A stretch of 64,000 nt of DNA from an uncultured Elusimicrobiales bacterium (GCA_944324645.1 CALUXB010000004.1:1-64000), one strand, 5' to 3'; shown: positions 1-8,965, counted from the first letter of the stretch. Numbers and translations: made by a program. The notes: a model not told the origin generated them from the sequence alone.

Positions 1-73
1 TTCGAACTCTCGATACGGTTTCCCGTATGCAGTCTTTCCAGGACTGTGCCTTAAACCGCTCGGCCACCTCTCC
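1..73 (-). tRNA. tRNA-Ser (GGA), 3' end cut by window edge
   Basis: Read on the minus strand, the sequence begins with a GGAGAGG acceptor arm at 73-67, then a D arm (GGCCGAGCGG) and an anticodon stem CAGTC/GACTG around the loop CTGGAAA, giving anticodon GGA. A long variable arm (CATACGGG/CCGTATC region) and a GTTCGAA T loop follow, as expected for a type II tRNA-Ser. The 3' acceptor strand lies outside the window. Confidence 0.93.
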
Positions 74-104
74 AAAAGGGATGTCTATCGGTAAGTATAT
101 ATAG

Positions 105-113
105 ATTATACCA
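105..113 (-). promoter_or_regulatory. Extended -10 promoter for tRNA-Ser
   Basis: On the minus strand TGG-TATAAT lies about 32 bases before the tRNA 5' end. The hexamer is a perfect -10 consensus with the TGN extension. No convincing -35 box was seen, which is usual for extended -10 promoters. Confidence 0.6.
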
Positions 114-142
114 AATTCAAATCTGTTTGAAAAATACTACAT

Positions 143-787
143 TTACGCCCCACTCCCCCCTAGAGCGCCCAACCATTGGGCCAAAGAATCCACCCCATTT
201 ATCTGTTGTATTCTTTGCCCGTTACAATAAAGCGTAAAAATCCGCTTGCCGGCTTGGATATCCGTCAAATCATTCTGCACCACCCAATCCGCCTGCACTC
301 GGGCGGCGGCCTCTTGGGCTGCCGTTTGGGAAAGCCCGTTAGTCAGCTTAAAACCCACCACTACCGGGCGGTTGCGTGCATAAGAAATCAGGCGGTCAAT
401 AATTTTATGGGTAGGCTTTAATAAAAGCCGCACGGAAACGCCGGACGGGATTTTGGGCAACTGAGCGGGGACAAAATCTTGTCCGTTTATCTGTACGCTT
501 TCTACGGCAAAATCCCCCACCGCTGCCGCCTGTACCACCAGGTCAAAATCTTCACGGGCCAAAATCTTTTTTAGCGTCTGGTCCAAACTGTAAAAATCAG
601 AAAACAGCAGCTCCTCCGCTTTGGGGGCGGCTTCCACCCGCGCCGAACGCAGCAGCGTCACTTTATGGCCCATCTGCTGCAAGCGGCGCGCCAAGACGGC
701 ACCCGTGTGCCCGGTGCTAAAATTAGTCAAAAAACGTACGCCGTCCACCGGCTCAGCGGTGCCGCCGGAGGTAATTAATATTTTCAC
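143..787 (-). CDS. coaB: Phosphopantothenate-cysteine ligase (CoaB)
   Basis: It joins cysteine to 4'-phosphopantothenate in coenzyme A synthesis. The protein is about 214 aa if the GTG at 787 is the start; that GTG overlaps the TGA of coaC as GTGA, typical of translational coupling. The longer upstream frame reads a low-complexity Ala/Gly/Arg stretch and was rejected. The N-terminus (KILITSGGTAEPVDGVR) is the nucleotide-binding Rossmann start of the family, followed by FLTNFSTGHTG. A central AAVGDF motif and a KLTNG motif near residues 146-150 complete the CoaB signature. Unlike the usual fused CoaBC, the two activities are separate genes here. The order coaX-coaC-coaB puts three consecutive pathway steps in one minus-strand operon. 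Confidence 0.9.
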   Translation of the reverse strand: MKILITSGGTAEPVDGVRFLTNFSTGHTGAVLARRLQQMGHKVTLLRSARVEAAPKAEELLFSDFYSLDQTLKKILAREDFDLVVQAAAVGDFAVESVQINGQDFVPAQLPKIPSGVSVRLLLKPTHKIIDRLISYARNRPVVVGFKLTNGLSQTAAQEAAARVQADWVVQNDLTDIQAGKRIFTLYCNGQRIQQINGVDSLAQWLGALGGSGA

Positions 788-1326
788 GCCGCCAGCTCCG
801 TTATACGCTGCAGCACATCGTCTGCTTCCGGCATACGGCCCGGGCCGTCCTCTCCGCAAGCCAGGCGCCCCGTTTGCGGTTGCAGCACCTGCACTCCCCA
901 AGAACGCAGTTTTTCTATAGAAGCTTGCGTAGCCGGGTGCAAAAACATCTGCTTATTCATCGCCGGCACTACAAGAAACGGCTTGGCAAAATTATGCGCC
1001 AAAAACAAGGTGGTTACACAGTCGTCGGCCACGCCGGCGGCCATTTTGTTTAACACATCGGCAGAAGCCGGACACAAGACGGTAATATCGGCCCACTTAG
1101 ACAGGGAAATATGTTCCGTGCCGCTTTGGCGCGGGGCAAACATATCGGCATAGACCGGCCGGCCCGTCAGCCCCTGCAAAGTGGCCGGGCCAATAAATTG
1201 CAGCGCACGCGGGGTAAGGGCCGTCTGCACCGAATGGCCTTGCTTTACCAGAGCTGAAATGACACGGCACGCTTTAAAGCACGCTATAGAAGCGCTAAGC
1301 ATAAACAAAATATTTTTACCGGGCAC
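784..1326 (-). CDS. coaC: Phosphopantothenoylcysteine decarboxylase (CoaC)
   Basis: It is the FMN-dependent decarboxylase that makes 4'-phosphopantetheine. I place the start at GTG 1326 because AAAGGAG lies seven bases upstream; an upstream in-frame start at 1371 would overlap coaX by 56 bp and has no such site. The protein is about 180 aa. Visible family features are the flavin-site motif LSASIACFKA, the conserved His in the HISLSKWAD segment, CPASAD, PAMNKQM, and the late ACGEDGPGRM loop carrying the active-site Cys. It overlaps coaX by 11 bp and coaB by 4 bp. Confidence 0.92.
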   Translation of the reverse strand: MPGKNILFMLSASIACFKACRVISALVKQGHSVQTALTPRALQFIGPATLQGLTGRPVYADMFAPRQSGTEHISLSKWADITVLCPASADVLNKMAAGVADDCVTTLFLAHNFAKPFLVVPAMNKQMFLHPATQASIEKLRSWGVQVLQPQTGRLACGEDGPGRMPEADDVLQRITELAA

Positions 1327-2146
1327 AGTTGGCTCCTTTAGAAGTATTTTGGGCGGCTCTTTTTTGAGCACGCGGGGTTTGGTTATATTGCCACAAAGCT
1401 TTTATGCCGCGCAGCACCAAATCCGGCTCATACAAATCAAATACGCCCGCCTCTTCAAACATACGAGCAAATCCGCCGGTAGCCACCACGCGAAACGGCT
1501 CTTTAGTAAATACCTCCCGTTTAAAACGGTATATAAATTCTTTAATTTCTCCCAGCTGTCCATAATAAAGGCCGGACTGCATTTGCGTTTCCGTGCTTAG
1601 GCCCGCCGCCTTTTCCGGGCGGACAATTTCCACCTTAGGCAGCAAAGCGGTATGCTGGCACAAGGCTTTTAAGCCTGTTCCCAACCCCGGCGTAATGGCG
1701 CCGCCCTTATATTCTTTATTTTTAGACAAGGCGTCATAGGTGTTGGCGGTGCCAAAATCAATAACTAACAAATTTTGCTCCGGGAACAGCTGTTGGGCCG
1801 CTGCCACGTCCGCCAATCGGTCGGCGCCCAGCTTTTGCCCATAAGCCGTATTAATTTTAAGGCCGGTTTTAATGCCGGGGCGCACAAAGAAAGCCTCTTT
1901 GCCAAAATAACGCGCGCAAGCCACCGCCGCCGTGCGTGACACGTCCGGCACTACGGAAGAAACTGCCACGTCCTGTATATCGGAAAGAGAAAAACCGTTT
2001 TCGCGCAAAATCAAACGCAAAAACAGGCCCAGCTCGTCAGAAGTAAAAATATCTTTGGAAGTTTTACGAAAGCGCAACAACAACTCATCTTGGTCAAACA
2101 GACCGGCAAAAATTTGCGTATTGCCTATGTCTAAGGTAAGCAGCAT
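1316..2146 (-). CDS. coaX: Type III pantothenate kinase
   Basis: It phosphorylates pantothenate, the first step of coenzyme A synthesis. At 276 aa it is near the family length. The N-terminal LTLDIGNTQI is the phosphate-1 motif of the acetate/sugar kinase fold. GADRLADVAAAQ, VIDFGTANTYDALS and GGAITPGL carry the conserved Asp residues and substrate loops of CoaX. The start at 2146 has AAGGAG a few bases upstream. The C-terminal 25 residues are basic and not conserved in the family. It is the first gene of coaX-coaC-coaB. Confidence 0.95.
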   Translation of the reverse strand: MLLTLDIGNTQIFAGLFDQDELLLRFRKTSKDIFTSDELGLFLRLILRENGFSLSDIQDVAVSSVVPDVSRTAAVACARYFGKEAFFVRPGIKTGLKINTAYGQKLGADRLADVAAAQQLFPEQNLLVIDFGTANTYDALSKNKEYKGGAITPGLGTGLKALCQHTALLPKVEIVRPEKAAGLSTETQMQSGLYYGQLGEIKEFIYRFKREVFTKEPFRVVATGGFARMFEEAGVFDLYEPDLVLRGIKALWQYNQTPRAQKRAAQNTSKGANCAR

Positions 2147-2266
2147 ACATCTCCTTGGGTCTTGGCTCGCCCGAAAGCGCAGCCTGACAACACATCATTG
2201 GATTTTACGGCAAAGTAGCCTCCGTACCGGGTAGGCTCTTCTTTTATATTATAGTAAGTTTGGAAT

Positions 2267-2533
2267 TTACCGACGGAAAGTTTTTACCTGCATCCCAAGC
2301 AGCCGCCCCAGCAGCATCAACGGCAGAATAACAAATACCGTCACCACCGCCATCACCAAAATCATAATTACGCTAAAAGCCAGCGCCACAAACCCCGCAA
2401 AAAACCCCGCCCGGGCCATATGCTCCTGGAACTGTTCTTGCTGTGCCTGCTGCCCGACCGGGCGGCCTTCTTCGTCCAGCACTTCGGCTTCTATTACTTC
2501 GGCAGTAGAAACAATATTTTTATTTTCTTCCAT
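2267..2533 (-). CDS. Small membrane protein, unknown function
   Basis: Not recognised. An 88-aa protein with an acidic, Gln-rich N-terminal half followed by one long or two short hydrophobic segments (about residues 42-80: AGFFAGFVALAFSVIMILV and a second run ending in LMLLGRLLG), then a basic end. I chose ATG 2533 over the upstream in-frame GTG at 2569 because an extended -10 (TGC-GACAAT, minus strand) ends exactly six bases before this ATG, the layout of a leaderless transcript. It sits alone between the coaX operon and the divergent valS. Confidence 0.55.
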   Translation of the reverse strand: MEENKNIVSTAEVIEAEVLDEEGRPVGQQAQQEQFQEHMARAGFFAGFVALAFSVIMILVMAVVTVFVILPLMLLGRLLGMQVKTFRR

Positions 2534-2539
2534 AAATAT

Positions 2540-2548
2540 ATTGTCGCA
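2540..2548 (-). promoter_or_regulatory. Extended -10 for the small membrane gene (leaderless candidate)
   Basis: The minus strand reads TGC-GACAAT-ATATTT-ATG. The six-base gap places the expected transcription start on the A of the start codon, and no Shine-Dalgarno site is present. Confidence 0.45.
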
Positions 2549-2610
2549 TAATTTTAAACGCTTTGCCACAAAACAAATAGTTAGTTCCCGTGCCAGCCCC
2601 GCGGCAAATT

Positions 2611-2618
2611 GGTAAAAT
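2611..2618 (+). promoter_or_regulatory. Extended -10 for valS
   Basis: TGG-TAAAAT lies about 60 bases before the valS start. The roughly 50-base leader carries the GAAGGAAG ribosome-binding site at 2664-2671. The leader is too short for a T-box. Confidence 0.45.
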
Positions 2619-2677
2619 ATATATAGGTTACGCGTGAAGTCACATCACGCAAATTCAAAAACCGAAGGAAGAACACT

Positions 2678-5395
2678 ATGCTGCCCAAAGCGTATGAACC
2701 GCAGGAAGTAGAAGCTAAACTCGTAGAAAAATGGCAAAAAGCCCGCCTTTTTACCGCTAAAGTAGATAAAAACAAAAAACCCTTTGTCATCGTCATTCCG
2801 CCGCCCAACATCACCGGCGCTCTGCATATGGGCCACGCTCTAAATGACACGCTGCAGGACACCCTGCTGCGCGCGCACAAAATGTTTGGAGAAGAAGCCT
2901 ATTGGGTGCCCGGCACCGACCACGGCGGCATTGCCACGCAAAACGTCATTGAAAAGAAACTGGCCAAAGAGCAACACCTCTCCCGGCACGATTTAGGCCG
3001 CGAAAAATTTGTAGAAACCGTATGGGATTGGTATCACGAATGCGGCAACGCCATTTTTAACCAGTTCAAAAAAATGGGCTGGAGCCTGGATTTAAACCCC
3101 GACAATATCCGCTTTACGATGGACGAACAGCGGGCCAAATCCGTCTATGAATGTTTCAAACGCCTGTGGGAAAAGGGGTATATTTACCGCGGCAAACGCC
3201 TCATTAACTGGTGCGTACGCTGCTCCACGGCACTCTCTGACATTGAAGTAGAACACGAACAGCACGCCGGCAAACTTTGGCACCTGCGCTATAAAGGGGA
3301 GGACGGAAGCGAAGGCGTAGTCATCGCCACCACGCGCCCGGAAACCATTTTTGCCGACGCAGCCATCGCTGTCAACCCCAACGACAAACGCTATAAAGAT
3401 TTAGTAGGCAAAAAAGTCATCATTCCGCTGGCCAACCGCGCCATTCCCGTTATTGCCGATGAAGCGGTGGAAATGGAATTCGGCACCGGTGCTTTAAAAA
3501 TCACACCGGCGCACGACGCCACCGACTACGAAGTGGGCCAGCGCCACAATCTGCCGATGATGACCGTCATCAATGACAAAGGCAAAATGATGAACTGCCC
3601 CGAAAAATACAACGGGATGGACCGCGACCTCTGCCGCAAAGAAACCGTACAAGATTTGGAAGCGGCTGGCTTGTTGGTCAAAGAAGAAAAATACAATAAC
3701 GCCGTTTCTTCCTGCTACCGCTGCCACAACGCTATTGAGCCGTATTTGAGCGAACAATGGTTTGTTAAAATGGACAAGCTGGCTGCCCCGGCTATTGCCG
3801 CGGCGGAATCGGGCGCGCTGCAATTCCACCCCGCCAGCTGGAAAACGCCGTTTATCAATTGGCTCAAAAACATTCAAGATTGGTGCATTTCCCGCCAAAT
3901 TTGGTGGGGGCACCGCATTCCGGTATGGTATTGCCGCCACTGCAGCGAAAAAGGCCTAACCTTTGCCACGGACAAACAAGGCAAAGAACAGCTGACCAAA
4001 GTATCTTTTGAAGACGGCGCCAAGCCGATTGTTTCCTACCACAAGCCGGGAAAATGCCCCCTCTGCGGCGGGCACGACTTGGTGCAAGACCCCGATGTGC
4101 TGGACACCTGGTTTTCTTCTGCGCTGTGGCCGATGTCCGTTTTTGGCTGGCCGGACGAAACGGAAGAGCTCAACTATTTCTATCCCACCACCTCTATGGT
4201 CACAGGTTATGAAATTTTGTATTTGTGGGTGGCCCGTATGGTGATGATGGGGCTGGAATTTAAAGGCCAGCTGCCGTTTAAAGACGTATTTTTAAACGGT
4301 ATCGTGCGTGACAAACGCGGCAAGAAAATGTCCAAATCTTTGGGCAACGTCATTGACCCGCTGGATATGACCGCCAAATACGGCACAGACGCGGTGCGTT
4401 TTTCGCTCTTAATGCAGGCCGTGCCCGGCAAAGACATTCCTTATGCTGAGGAAAGCATTACCGGCGCGCGCAATTTCTGCAACAAAATCTACAACGCTTC
4501 CCGCTTTATTTTAATGAATATGGAAGGTATCCAAGGCCCGCTGGCTATGCCCAAAGAAGCCAAAGAACTGGCCGACCAGTGGATTTTGGACCGCTACGAA
4601 AATGCTATTAAAACCGCCCGCGAAGGCATAGAAAAATACAACCTTGCCTTGACGGCCAACACGCTCTATCACTTCCTGTGGGGCGACTTTTGCGACTGGT
4701 ATATAGAGCTGGCCAAACAGCGCTTCCAAACGCAGGAAAAAGAATATGTGATGGCGCTATGCGTCAACATTTTATACGGCACGCTCAAAGCGCTGCATCC
4801 GCTGATTCCGTTTATCACCGAAGAAATCGCCGCCAGCCTGCGCCCGTATGTGGATGAGAAGGCTGAGTTCTTGCTGCAACAGCAATATCCGCAGTTTGAC
4901 GCTTCCTTGCTTAACCCGCAGGCCGTCAAACAAATGGAAACGGTGCAGGGCGTGACCAAAGAAATCCGCACCATACGCGCCCAGTTTAATGTGCCGCCGG
5001 GGCTGAAAATCAAAGCAGTGCTTTCTGCCGCAAACGAGGCGGAACTCTCTGTCGTGCGTGAGCACGCAGGGTATATTAAATTAATGGCAAAAATTGATGA
5101 GCTGCAAATCGGCGTCAATCTGCCAAAGCCCGCCCAAACCGCTACCGCCACCTACGGCAAAATCGCTGTTTATGTGCCGCTGACGGGGCTGATTGATTTT
5201 GATAAAGAGAAGAAACGCCTGGAAAAAGACATTGCCGCCGCGCAGGCCAATATTGCTTCGCGCAAGGCCCGCCTGGCGCAGGAAAACTTTATCAAGCACG
5301 CCCCCCAGGAGCAAATTGACAAAACCAAAGCGGAGCTAGCCGCCGCAGAAACTCTGCTGGTGCAGGCTCAGGCCGCATTGGCTGATTTGGCCTAA
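2678..5395 (+). CDS. valS: Valyl-tRNA synthetase
   Basis: It charges tRNA-Val with valine in the cytoplasm. The 905-aa protein is full length for the family. The class I signatures are intact: PPNITGALHMGHAL (HIGH box) at about residues 47-60 and KMSKSLGNVIDP (KMSKS box) in the last third. The CP1 editing domain lies between them, with GTGALKITPAHD. The C-terminus is the coiled-coil arm (FDKEKKRLEKDIAAAQANI), which binds tRNA in bacterial ValRS. A GAAGGAAG ribosome-binding site precedes ATG 2678, and a strong terminator follows. Confidence 0.98.
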   Translation: MLPKAYEPQEVEAKLVEKWQKARLFTAKVDKNKKPFVIVIPPPNITGALHMGHALNDTLQDTLLRAHKMFGEEAYWVPGTDHGGIATQNVIEKKLAKEQHLSRHDLGREKFVETVWDWYHECGNAIFNQFKKMGWSLDLNPDNIRFTMDEQRAKSVYECFKRLWEKGYIYRGKRLINWCVRCSTALSDIEVEHEQHAGKLWHLRYKGEDGSEGVVIATTRPETIFADAAIAVNPNDKRYKDLVGKKVIIPLANRAIPVIADEAVEMEFGTGALKITPAHDATDYEVGQRHNLPMMTVINDKGKMMNCPEKYNGMDRDLCRKETVQDLEAAGLLVKEEKYNNAVSSCYRCHNAIEPYLSEQWFVKMDKLAAPAIAAAESGALQFHPASWKTPFINWLKNIQDWCISRQIWWGHRIPVWYCRHCSEKGLTFATDKQGKEQLTKVSFEDGAKPIVSYHKPGKCPLCGGHDLVQDPDVLDTWFSSALWPMSVFGWPDETEELNYFYPTTSMVTGYEILYLWVARMVMMGLEFKGQLPFKDVFLNGIVRDKRGKKMSKSLGNVIDPLDMTAKYGTDAVRFSLLMQAVPGKDIPYAEESITGARNFCNKIYNASRFILMNMEGIQGPLAMPKEAKELADQWILDRYENAIKTAREGIEKYNLALTANTLYHFLWGDFCDWYIELAKQRFQTQEKEYVMALCVNILYGTLKALHPLIPFITEEIAASLRPYVDEKAEFLLQQQYPQFDASLLNPQAVKQMETVQGVTKEIRTIRAQFNVPPGLKIKAVLSAANEAELSVVREHAGYIKLMAKIDELQIGVNLPKPAQTATATYGKIAVYVPLTGLIDFDKEKKRLEKDIAAAQANIASRKARLAQENFIKHAPQEQIDKTKAELAAAETLLVQAQAALADLA

Positions 5396-5403
5396 AGTAT
5401 TCC

Positions 5404-5438
5404 GACTCCCCGCCCAGTATAGGACGGGGAGTCTTTTT
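5404..5438 (+). terminator. Rho-independent terminator after valS
   Basis: GACTCCCCG and CGGGGAGTC form a stem around CCCAGTATAGGA, followed by five T. Confidence 0.85.
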
Positions 5439-5452
5439 ATAAAGGAGGGAAT

Positions 5453-6796
5453 ATGAAAATTTTATTTGCTGTTTTATGTTCTTTGCTGTTGCCGCTGTGC
5501 GCCAGCGCCCAGCAAAACTGGAAAGCGGTGATGCGCTATGACAAACAAGACGCCAAGTCAGCGCTTACCCGCCGTCTGACGGAATATGTAGCGTACGATA
5601 CGCAATCGGATCGGCACGCGGGCAAAGTTCCCTCCACCAAAGGACAACTGGCTTTTGCCAAAGCTTTAGCCAAAGAGCTCAAACGCATCGGCGCAACGGA
5701 TGTGCAAACCAGCAAAGAAGGCGTTGTAACGGCAGCCCTCCCAGCCACCACCGCAAAACCCGCGCCAAGTCTTGTTTTTTTGGCGCAGCTGGATACGTTT
5801 GAAACCTTGCCGGGCAAAAACGTCAAAGCGCAAGTGCACGCCAAGTATAGAGGCGGGGATATTGTAATTAATCAAGAAAATAATGTACGTCTGACAGAAT
5901 ATAACAGCCCCCAGTTGTTACAGGCGCGGGGACACGATTTGGTTACCGCTTCCGGTGATACGCTGTTGGGAGCGGACAACAAAGCCGGCATTGCCATTAT
6001 TATGACGTTGGCCGACTATTTGCTGGGCAACCCGTCTATTGAACACGGCCCCATTAAAATCGTTTTCTTCCCGGACGGGAAAACCCACACCGGCATTGAA
6101 AAGGTAGATGCAAAGGCTTTGCAGGCAGATTATGCATATATGGTAAGCGGAGCTGATTTAGGAGAAATCGTTACGGAAAATTTTAATGGACGCGCTTTTA
6201 CCGCCGTATTTAATGGGATGCGTTCGGTCCGCAGCGGGTATGCTATGGGCTCCGACTTTGCAGATAACTTGTTAATGGCTTCAGACTTTCATACGCTTCT
6301 GCCTAGACACCGCCGGCCGGAAAACACCTCAGAGCACCGGGGGTTTGTGTGGGTAAAATCCATTGTTACGGATGGAGACGTCAGCACAGTTACGGGTGAA
6401 ATACGCGCTTTTACAGAAGAAGAAATGCAAGAATTGACCCAGCTGGTCACTCAATCTTTCAATACAGCCAAATCGTTAAATCCAAGAAACAAAGAGTCTT
6501 CTTTAACGTTTCAAGACCAATTTAAAAACGCTAAAACCGTTATTCCCGCCTCTATTATCCATACCGCAGAAAACGCGATGCGCCAAGAGGAAATACAGCC
6601 CAAACGCATTGCAGTACGCGACAGCACAGACAGTATGACTTTGTCTTTTGGCGGCCTGCCCACGGTGGCTGTTTTTTCCGGAGCATTCAATACGCAAAGC
6701 CTGCTGGAATATGCAGATGTAGATATAATGGAAGCTTCGCTTCGCTCCCTCATTAGTACGGCAGCAAATTGGGTGGGGCAAAAAAACGCGCAATAA
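5453..6796 (+). CDS. Secreted peptidase T-like protein lacking metal ligands (predicted pseudoenzyme)
   Basis: A 447-aa protein with a clear signal peptide (residues 1-19, ending CASAQ) and the M20B/peptidase T fold. Aligned by eye with the neighbouring intact paralogue at 6970-8289, the catalytic positions are lost: HxD is Q112-x-D114, the Glu-Asp pair is G209-K210, the second metal Asp is S232, and the late His is Q415. The bridging Asp in GADNKAG (D175) remains. Flanking blocks (GxADxKAGI, HGPI, the C-terminal NxxxxxE region) are well kept, so the fold is probably retained. I infer a non-catalytic role such as peptide binding or a partner for the active paralogue, not a working tripeptidase. 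The start follows AAAGGAGG. Confidence 0.85.
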   Translation: MKILFAVLCSLLLPLCASAQQNWKAVMRYDKQDAKSALTRRLTEYVAYDTQSDRHAGKVPSTKGQLAFAKALAKELKRIGATDVQTSKEGVVTAALPATTAKPAPSLVFLAQLDTFETLPGKNVKAQVHAKYRGGDIVINQENNVRLTEYNSPQLLQARGHDLVTASGDTLLGADNKAGIAIIMTLADYLLGNPSIEHGPIKIVFFPDGKTHTGIEKVDAKALQADYAYMVSGADLGEIVTENFNGRAFTAVFNGMRSVRSGYAMGSDFADNLLMASDFHTLLPRHRRPENTSEHRGFVWVKSIVTDGDVSTVTGEIRAFTEEEMQELTQLVTQSFNTAKSLNPRNKESSLTFQDQFKNAKTVIPASIIHTAENAMRQEEIQPKRIAVRDSTDSMTLSFGGLPTVAVFSGAFNTQSLLEYADVDIMEASLRSLISTAANWVGQKNAQ

Positions 6797-6814
6797 GCTC
6801 CATTTCTCCTATAC

Positions 6815-6841
6815 AAACCCCGCCCGAACAGGCGGGGTTTT
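6815..6841 (+). terminator. Terminator after the first peptidase T-like gene
   Basis: AAACCCCGCC and GGCGGGGTTT form a perfect 10-bp stem with a six-base loop, followed by T. Confidence 0.85.
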
Positions 6842-6883
6842 CTATTGGAGCGGGGCCCATTTATTTTATAGGTCCTTTGGCCC

Positions 6884-6913
6884 TTGTGAAAAACTGAAGC
6901 GATTAATTACAAT
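6884..6913 (+). promoter_or_regulatory. Promoter of the second peptidase T-like gene
   Basis: TTGTGA and TACAAT are separated by 18 bases. The 5' leader of about 50 bases contains GTGAA/TTCAC and GATC/GATC complementarities that could fold, then AGGAG before ATG 6970. Confidence 0.5.
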
Positions 6914-6969
6914 AAAAATGTGAAGGCATAGGATCGCACCTTTTGATCATTTTCACACAGGAGAATATT

Positions 6970-8289
6970 ATGAGAAAACTATTGGCATGGCCCGTTGTAG
7001 CGGCACTACTAATCAGTACCGGTGCAGCGTTTGCCCAAAGCAATATCACAGACAAATACCGCGCAACAATGATACCGCGTTTTGTGAAATATGTACAAAT
7101 CGGCAGTATGAGCGACAATAATGCCGAATGGATGACCCCCGGTCAAGAAGAAATGGCCCAGGTTTTATATGAAGAAATCAAGGCCTTTGGTTTGCCGACC
7201 TATTTTTCCAAAGATAAATACATTTATGTGAATATTCCGTCCAACTTAAAAGATCGCAAAGCCCCAACATTGGGCTTTAGCGCACACTATGACACCACCC
7301 CGGATATCATTGGAAACAACGTCAAACCGCAAGTTATTGAAAAATACGATGGGCAACCTATTACGCTAAAAAACAATCACGTGATTGATTTAAAAAGCGA
7401 TCCGTATTTGGCCCAAATGATTGGCAAAACCATCGTTACTTCTGACGGTACCACCAATTTGGGGGCCGACGATAAAGCCGGTATAACTATTTTGGTAACG
7501 CTGCTGCAAACTTTGGCAGAAAATCCGAACATTCCGCACGGCCCCATTCAAGTAGTGCTGACTCCCAACGAAGACGTGGGCCGCAGCGCAGAGCGTTTGG
7601 AACTGGAATATTATCACCCGGATTATGCTTATGATTTTGATGCCGGCGTCAATGGGGAAGTGATTATAGGCAACTTCTCCGCAGACCGCATTGTGGTTAC
7701 GGCCCAAGGCATCAATGGACACCAGTCCTACGCGGCGGAAAACGGGTACCGCAATTCCACCGATCCTATCGCTTTTGTAACCAAAAGAGTAGCCCGCGAG
7801 AAAAACCTGCCCAACAACAGCTCCGGTTACGAAGGCTATATTGAACCGCATCATTTTGATTACGACCCCGTAGCTAACACGCACTCGGTGGATTTCCGCT
7901 TCCGCTATTTCAATCAAAACGAGGGCAAACGCTGGCACAAACGCTTGGACAGAGCCATTGAAGCCGCCCAAAGAAAGTTTGACGTCGCCCTTACCAAGGA
8001 AGTAATTAAGCAATATGAAAACGTGGAATATGGCGTGAAACCGGAAGCCTTAAGCTTGTTGACGTCCTCTTTGAAAGAAGCGGGCATTACCCCCAATCTG
8101 AAAAAAGAACGCGCCGGCACCACTTCTTCTATGATTATGGCCAAATTCGGTTTTGGCGGCTACACCGTCTTTACTGGGCAGAATAATCCTCACGCCTTTA
8201 CGGAATGGCTGAGCGAAGAAGATATGTTCCTGGGATTTAAGACCGTAATGAATATGGTTAAAAATGCGGCTCAAATGAACATAAAATAA
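6970..8289 (+). CDS. Secreted peptidase T-like metallopeptidase (M20B)
   Basis: It is predicted to remove N-terminal residues from tripeptides, here in the periplasm because residues 1-22 form a signal peptide ending AFAQ. The cytoplasmic PepT of enterobacteria lacks one. The zinc site is intact: H106-x-D108 (SAHYDTTPD), D167 in LGADDKAG, E201-D202 (where the family usually has Glu-Glu), D224 and H408 in the NPHAFTEW segment. The start at ATG 6970 is set by AGGAG; an ATG nine codons upstream was rejected because it would bury the signal peptide and lacks a site. With the gene at 5453 it forms a tandem active/inactive pair. Confidence 0.88.
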   Translation: MRKLLAWPVVAALLISTGAAFAQSNITDKYRATMIPRFVKYVQIGSMSDNNAEWMTPGQEEMAQVLYEEIKAFGLPTYFSKDKYIYVNIPSNLKDRKAPTLGFSAHYDTTPDIIGNNVKPQVIEKYDGQPITLKNNHVIDLKSDPYLAQMIGKTIVTSDGTTNLGADDKAGITILVTLLQTLAENPNIPHGPIQVVLTPNEDVGRSAERLELEYYHPDYAYDFDAGVNGEVIIGNFSADRIVVTAQGINGHQSYAAENGYRNSTDPIAFVTKRVAREKNLPNNSSGYEGYIEPHHFDYDPVANTHSVDFRFRYFNQNEGKRWHKRLDRAIEAAQRKFDVALTKEVIKQYENVEYGVKPEALSLLTSSLKEAGITPNLKKERAGTTSSMIMAKFGFGGYTVFTGQNNPHAFTEWLSEEDMFLGFKTVMNMVKNAAQMNIK

Positions 8290-8294
8290 ACCAT

Positions 8295-8903
8295 ATGAAA
8301 ATTCTTATTGCCACTGGCAACGAACATAAATTCAAAGAAATTACAGAAATCCTCCCTCATAAAACTAAAATGGGGGAGGATATTGAATATGTCAGCTTAG
8401 CCGGCATCGGCGGGCTAAAACTGCCGCCGGAAACAGGCAATACATTGGCTGAAAATGCCGAACTAAAAGCAGTATATGCCGCCCGAGAATCCGGCCTGCC
8501 TGCCATATCGGACGATACGGGGCTGGAGGTAGAGTTTCTCAACGGACGGCCCGGCGTACACACAGCCCGCTACGCCGGAGAACAGGCCGACGCAGACGAC
8601 AACAACCGCAAGCTGCTTAGTGAGTTAGAAGGGCTTTTTTTAGGCAAACGCGCAGCGCGCTTTCGCACAGTGGCCTGCTTGGCCACGCCGCAGGGAAAGG
8701 TGGTCAGTTTTGAAGGAGCGCTGGACGGATTCATTGGTTTTGGCTACCGCGGAGAAAACGGCTTTGGATACGACCCTATTTTTATTGTAGCCGGCACCCG
8801 CAAAACCCTGGCGGAAATGACGGACAAAGAAAAGAACGCCATCAGCCACCGCGGCAAGGCATTTCAACAACTGGCATCGCACTTACAAGTACTAAACAAA
8901 TAA
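8295..8903 (+). CDS. rdgB: XTP/dITP diphosphatase (RdgB/HAM1)
   Basis: It hydrolyses non-canonical purine triphosphates (XTP, dITP, ITP) to keep them out of nucleic acids. The 202-aa protein has the family N-terminus ILIATGNEHKFKEI, the ISDDTGLEV active-site loop near residues 73-81, GRPGVHTARYAGE, the GYDPIF motif and the ending NAISHRGKA. It starts five bases after the peptidase gene with no clear Shine-Dalgarno site, so it is probably co-transcribed with it. Confidence 0.95.
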   Translation: MKILIATGNEHKFKEITEILPHKTKMGEDIEYVSLAGIGGLKLPPETGNTLAENAELKAVYAARESGLPAISDDTGLEVEFLNGRPGVHTARYAGEQADADDNNRKLLSELEGLFLGKRAARFRTVACLATPQGKVVSFEGALDGFIGFGYRGENGFGYDPIFIVAGTRKTLAEMTDKEKNAISHRGKAFQQLASHLQVLNK

Positions 8904-8920
8904 TATTTTCTTAAAAAAAA

Positions 8921-8952
8921 AAAACAGCGTTCTAAAAGAACGCTGTTTTTTT
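8921..8952. terminator. Bidirectional terminator between rdgB and the prepilin peptidase gene
   Basis: AAAACAGCGTTCT and AGAACGCTGTTTT form a long stem flanked by A on the left and T on the right, so it can end both convergent transcripts. Confidence 0.85.
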
Positions 8953-8965
8953 ACCTTCCTTCCAC

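Noticed and set aside
143..901. CoaB beginning at the upstream ATG (252 aa)
   Set aside because: The extra 38 residues overlap coaC, are low complexity, and the family N-terminus begins at the GTG that overlaps the coaC stop.
2580..2677. T-box leader before valS
   Set aside because: Only about 60 bases separate the -10 from the start codon, and neither a specifier loop nor a terminator hairpin is present.
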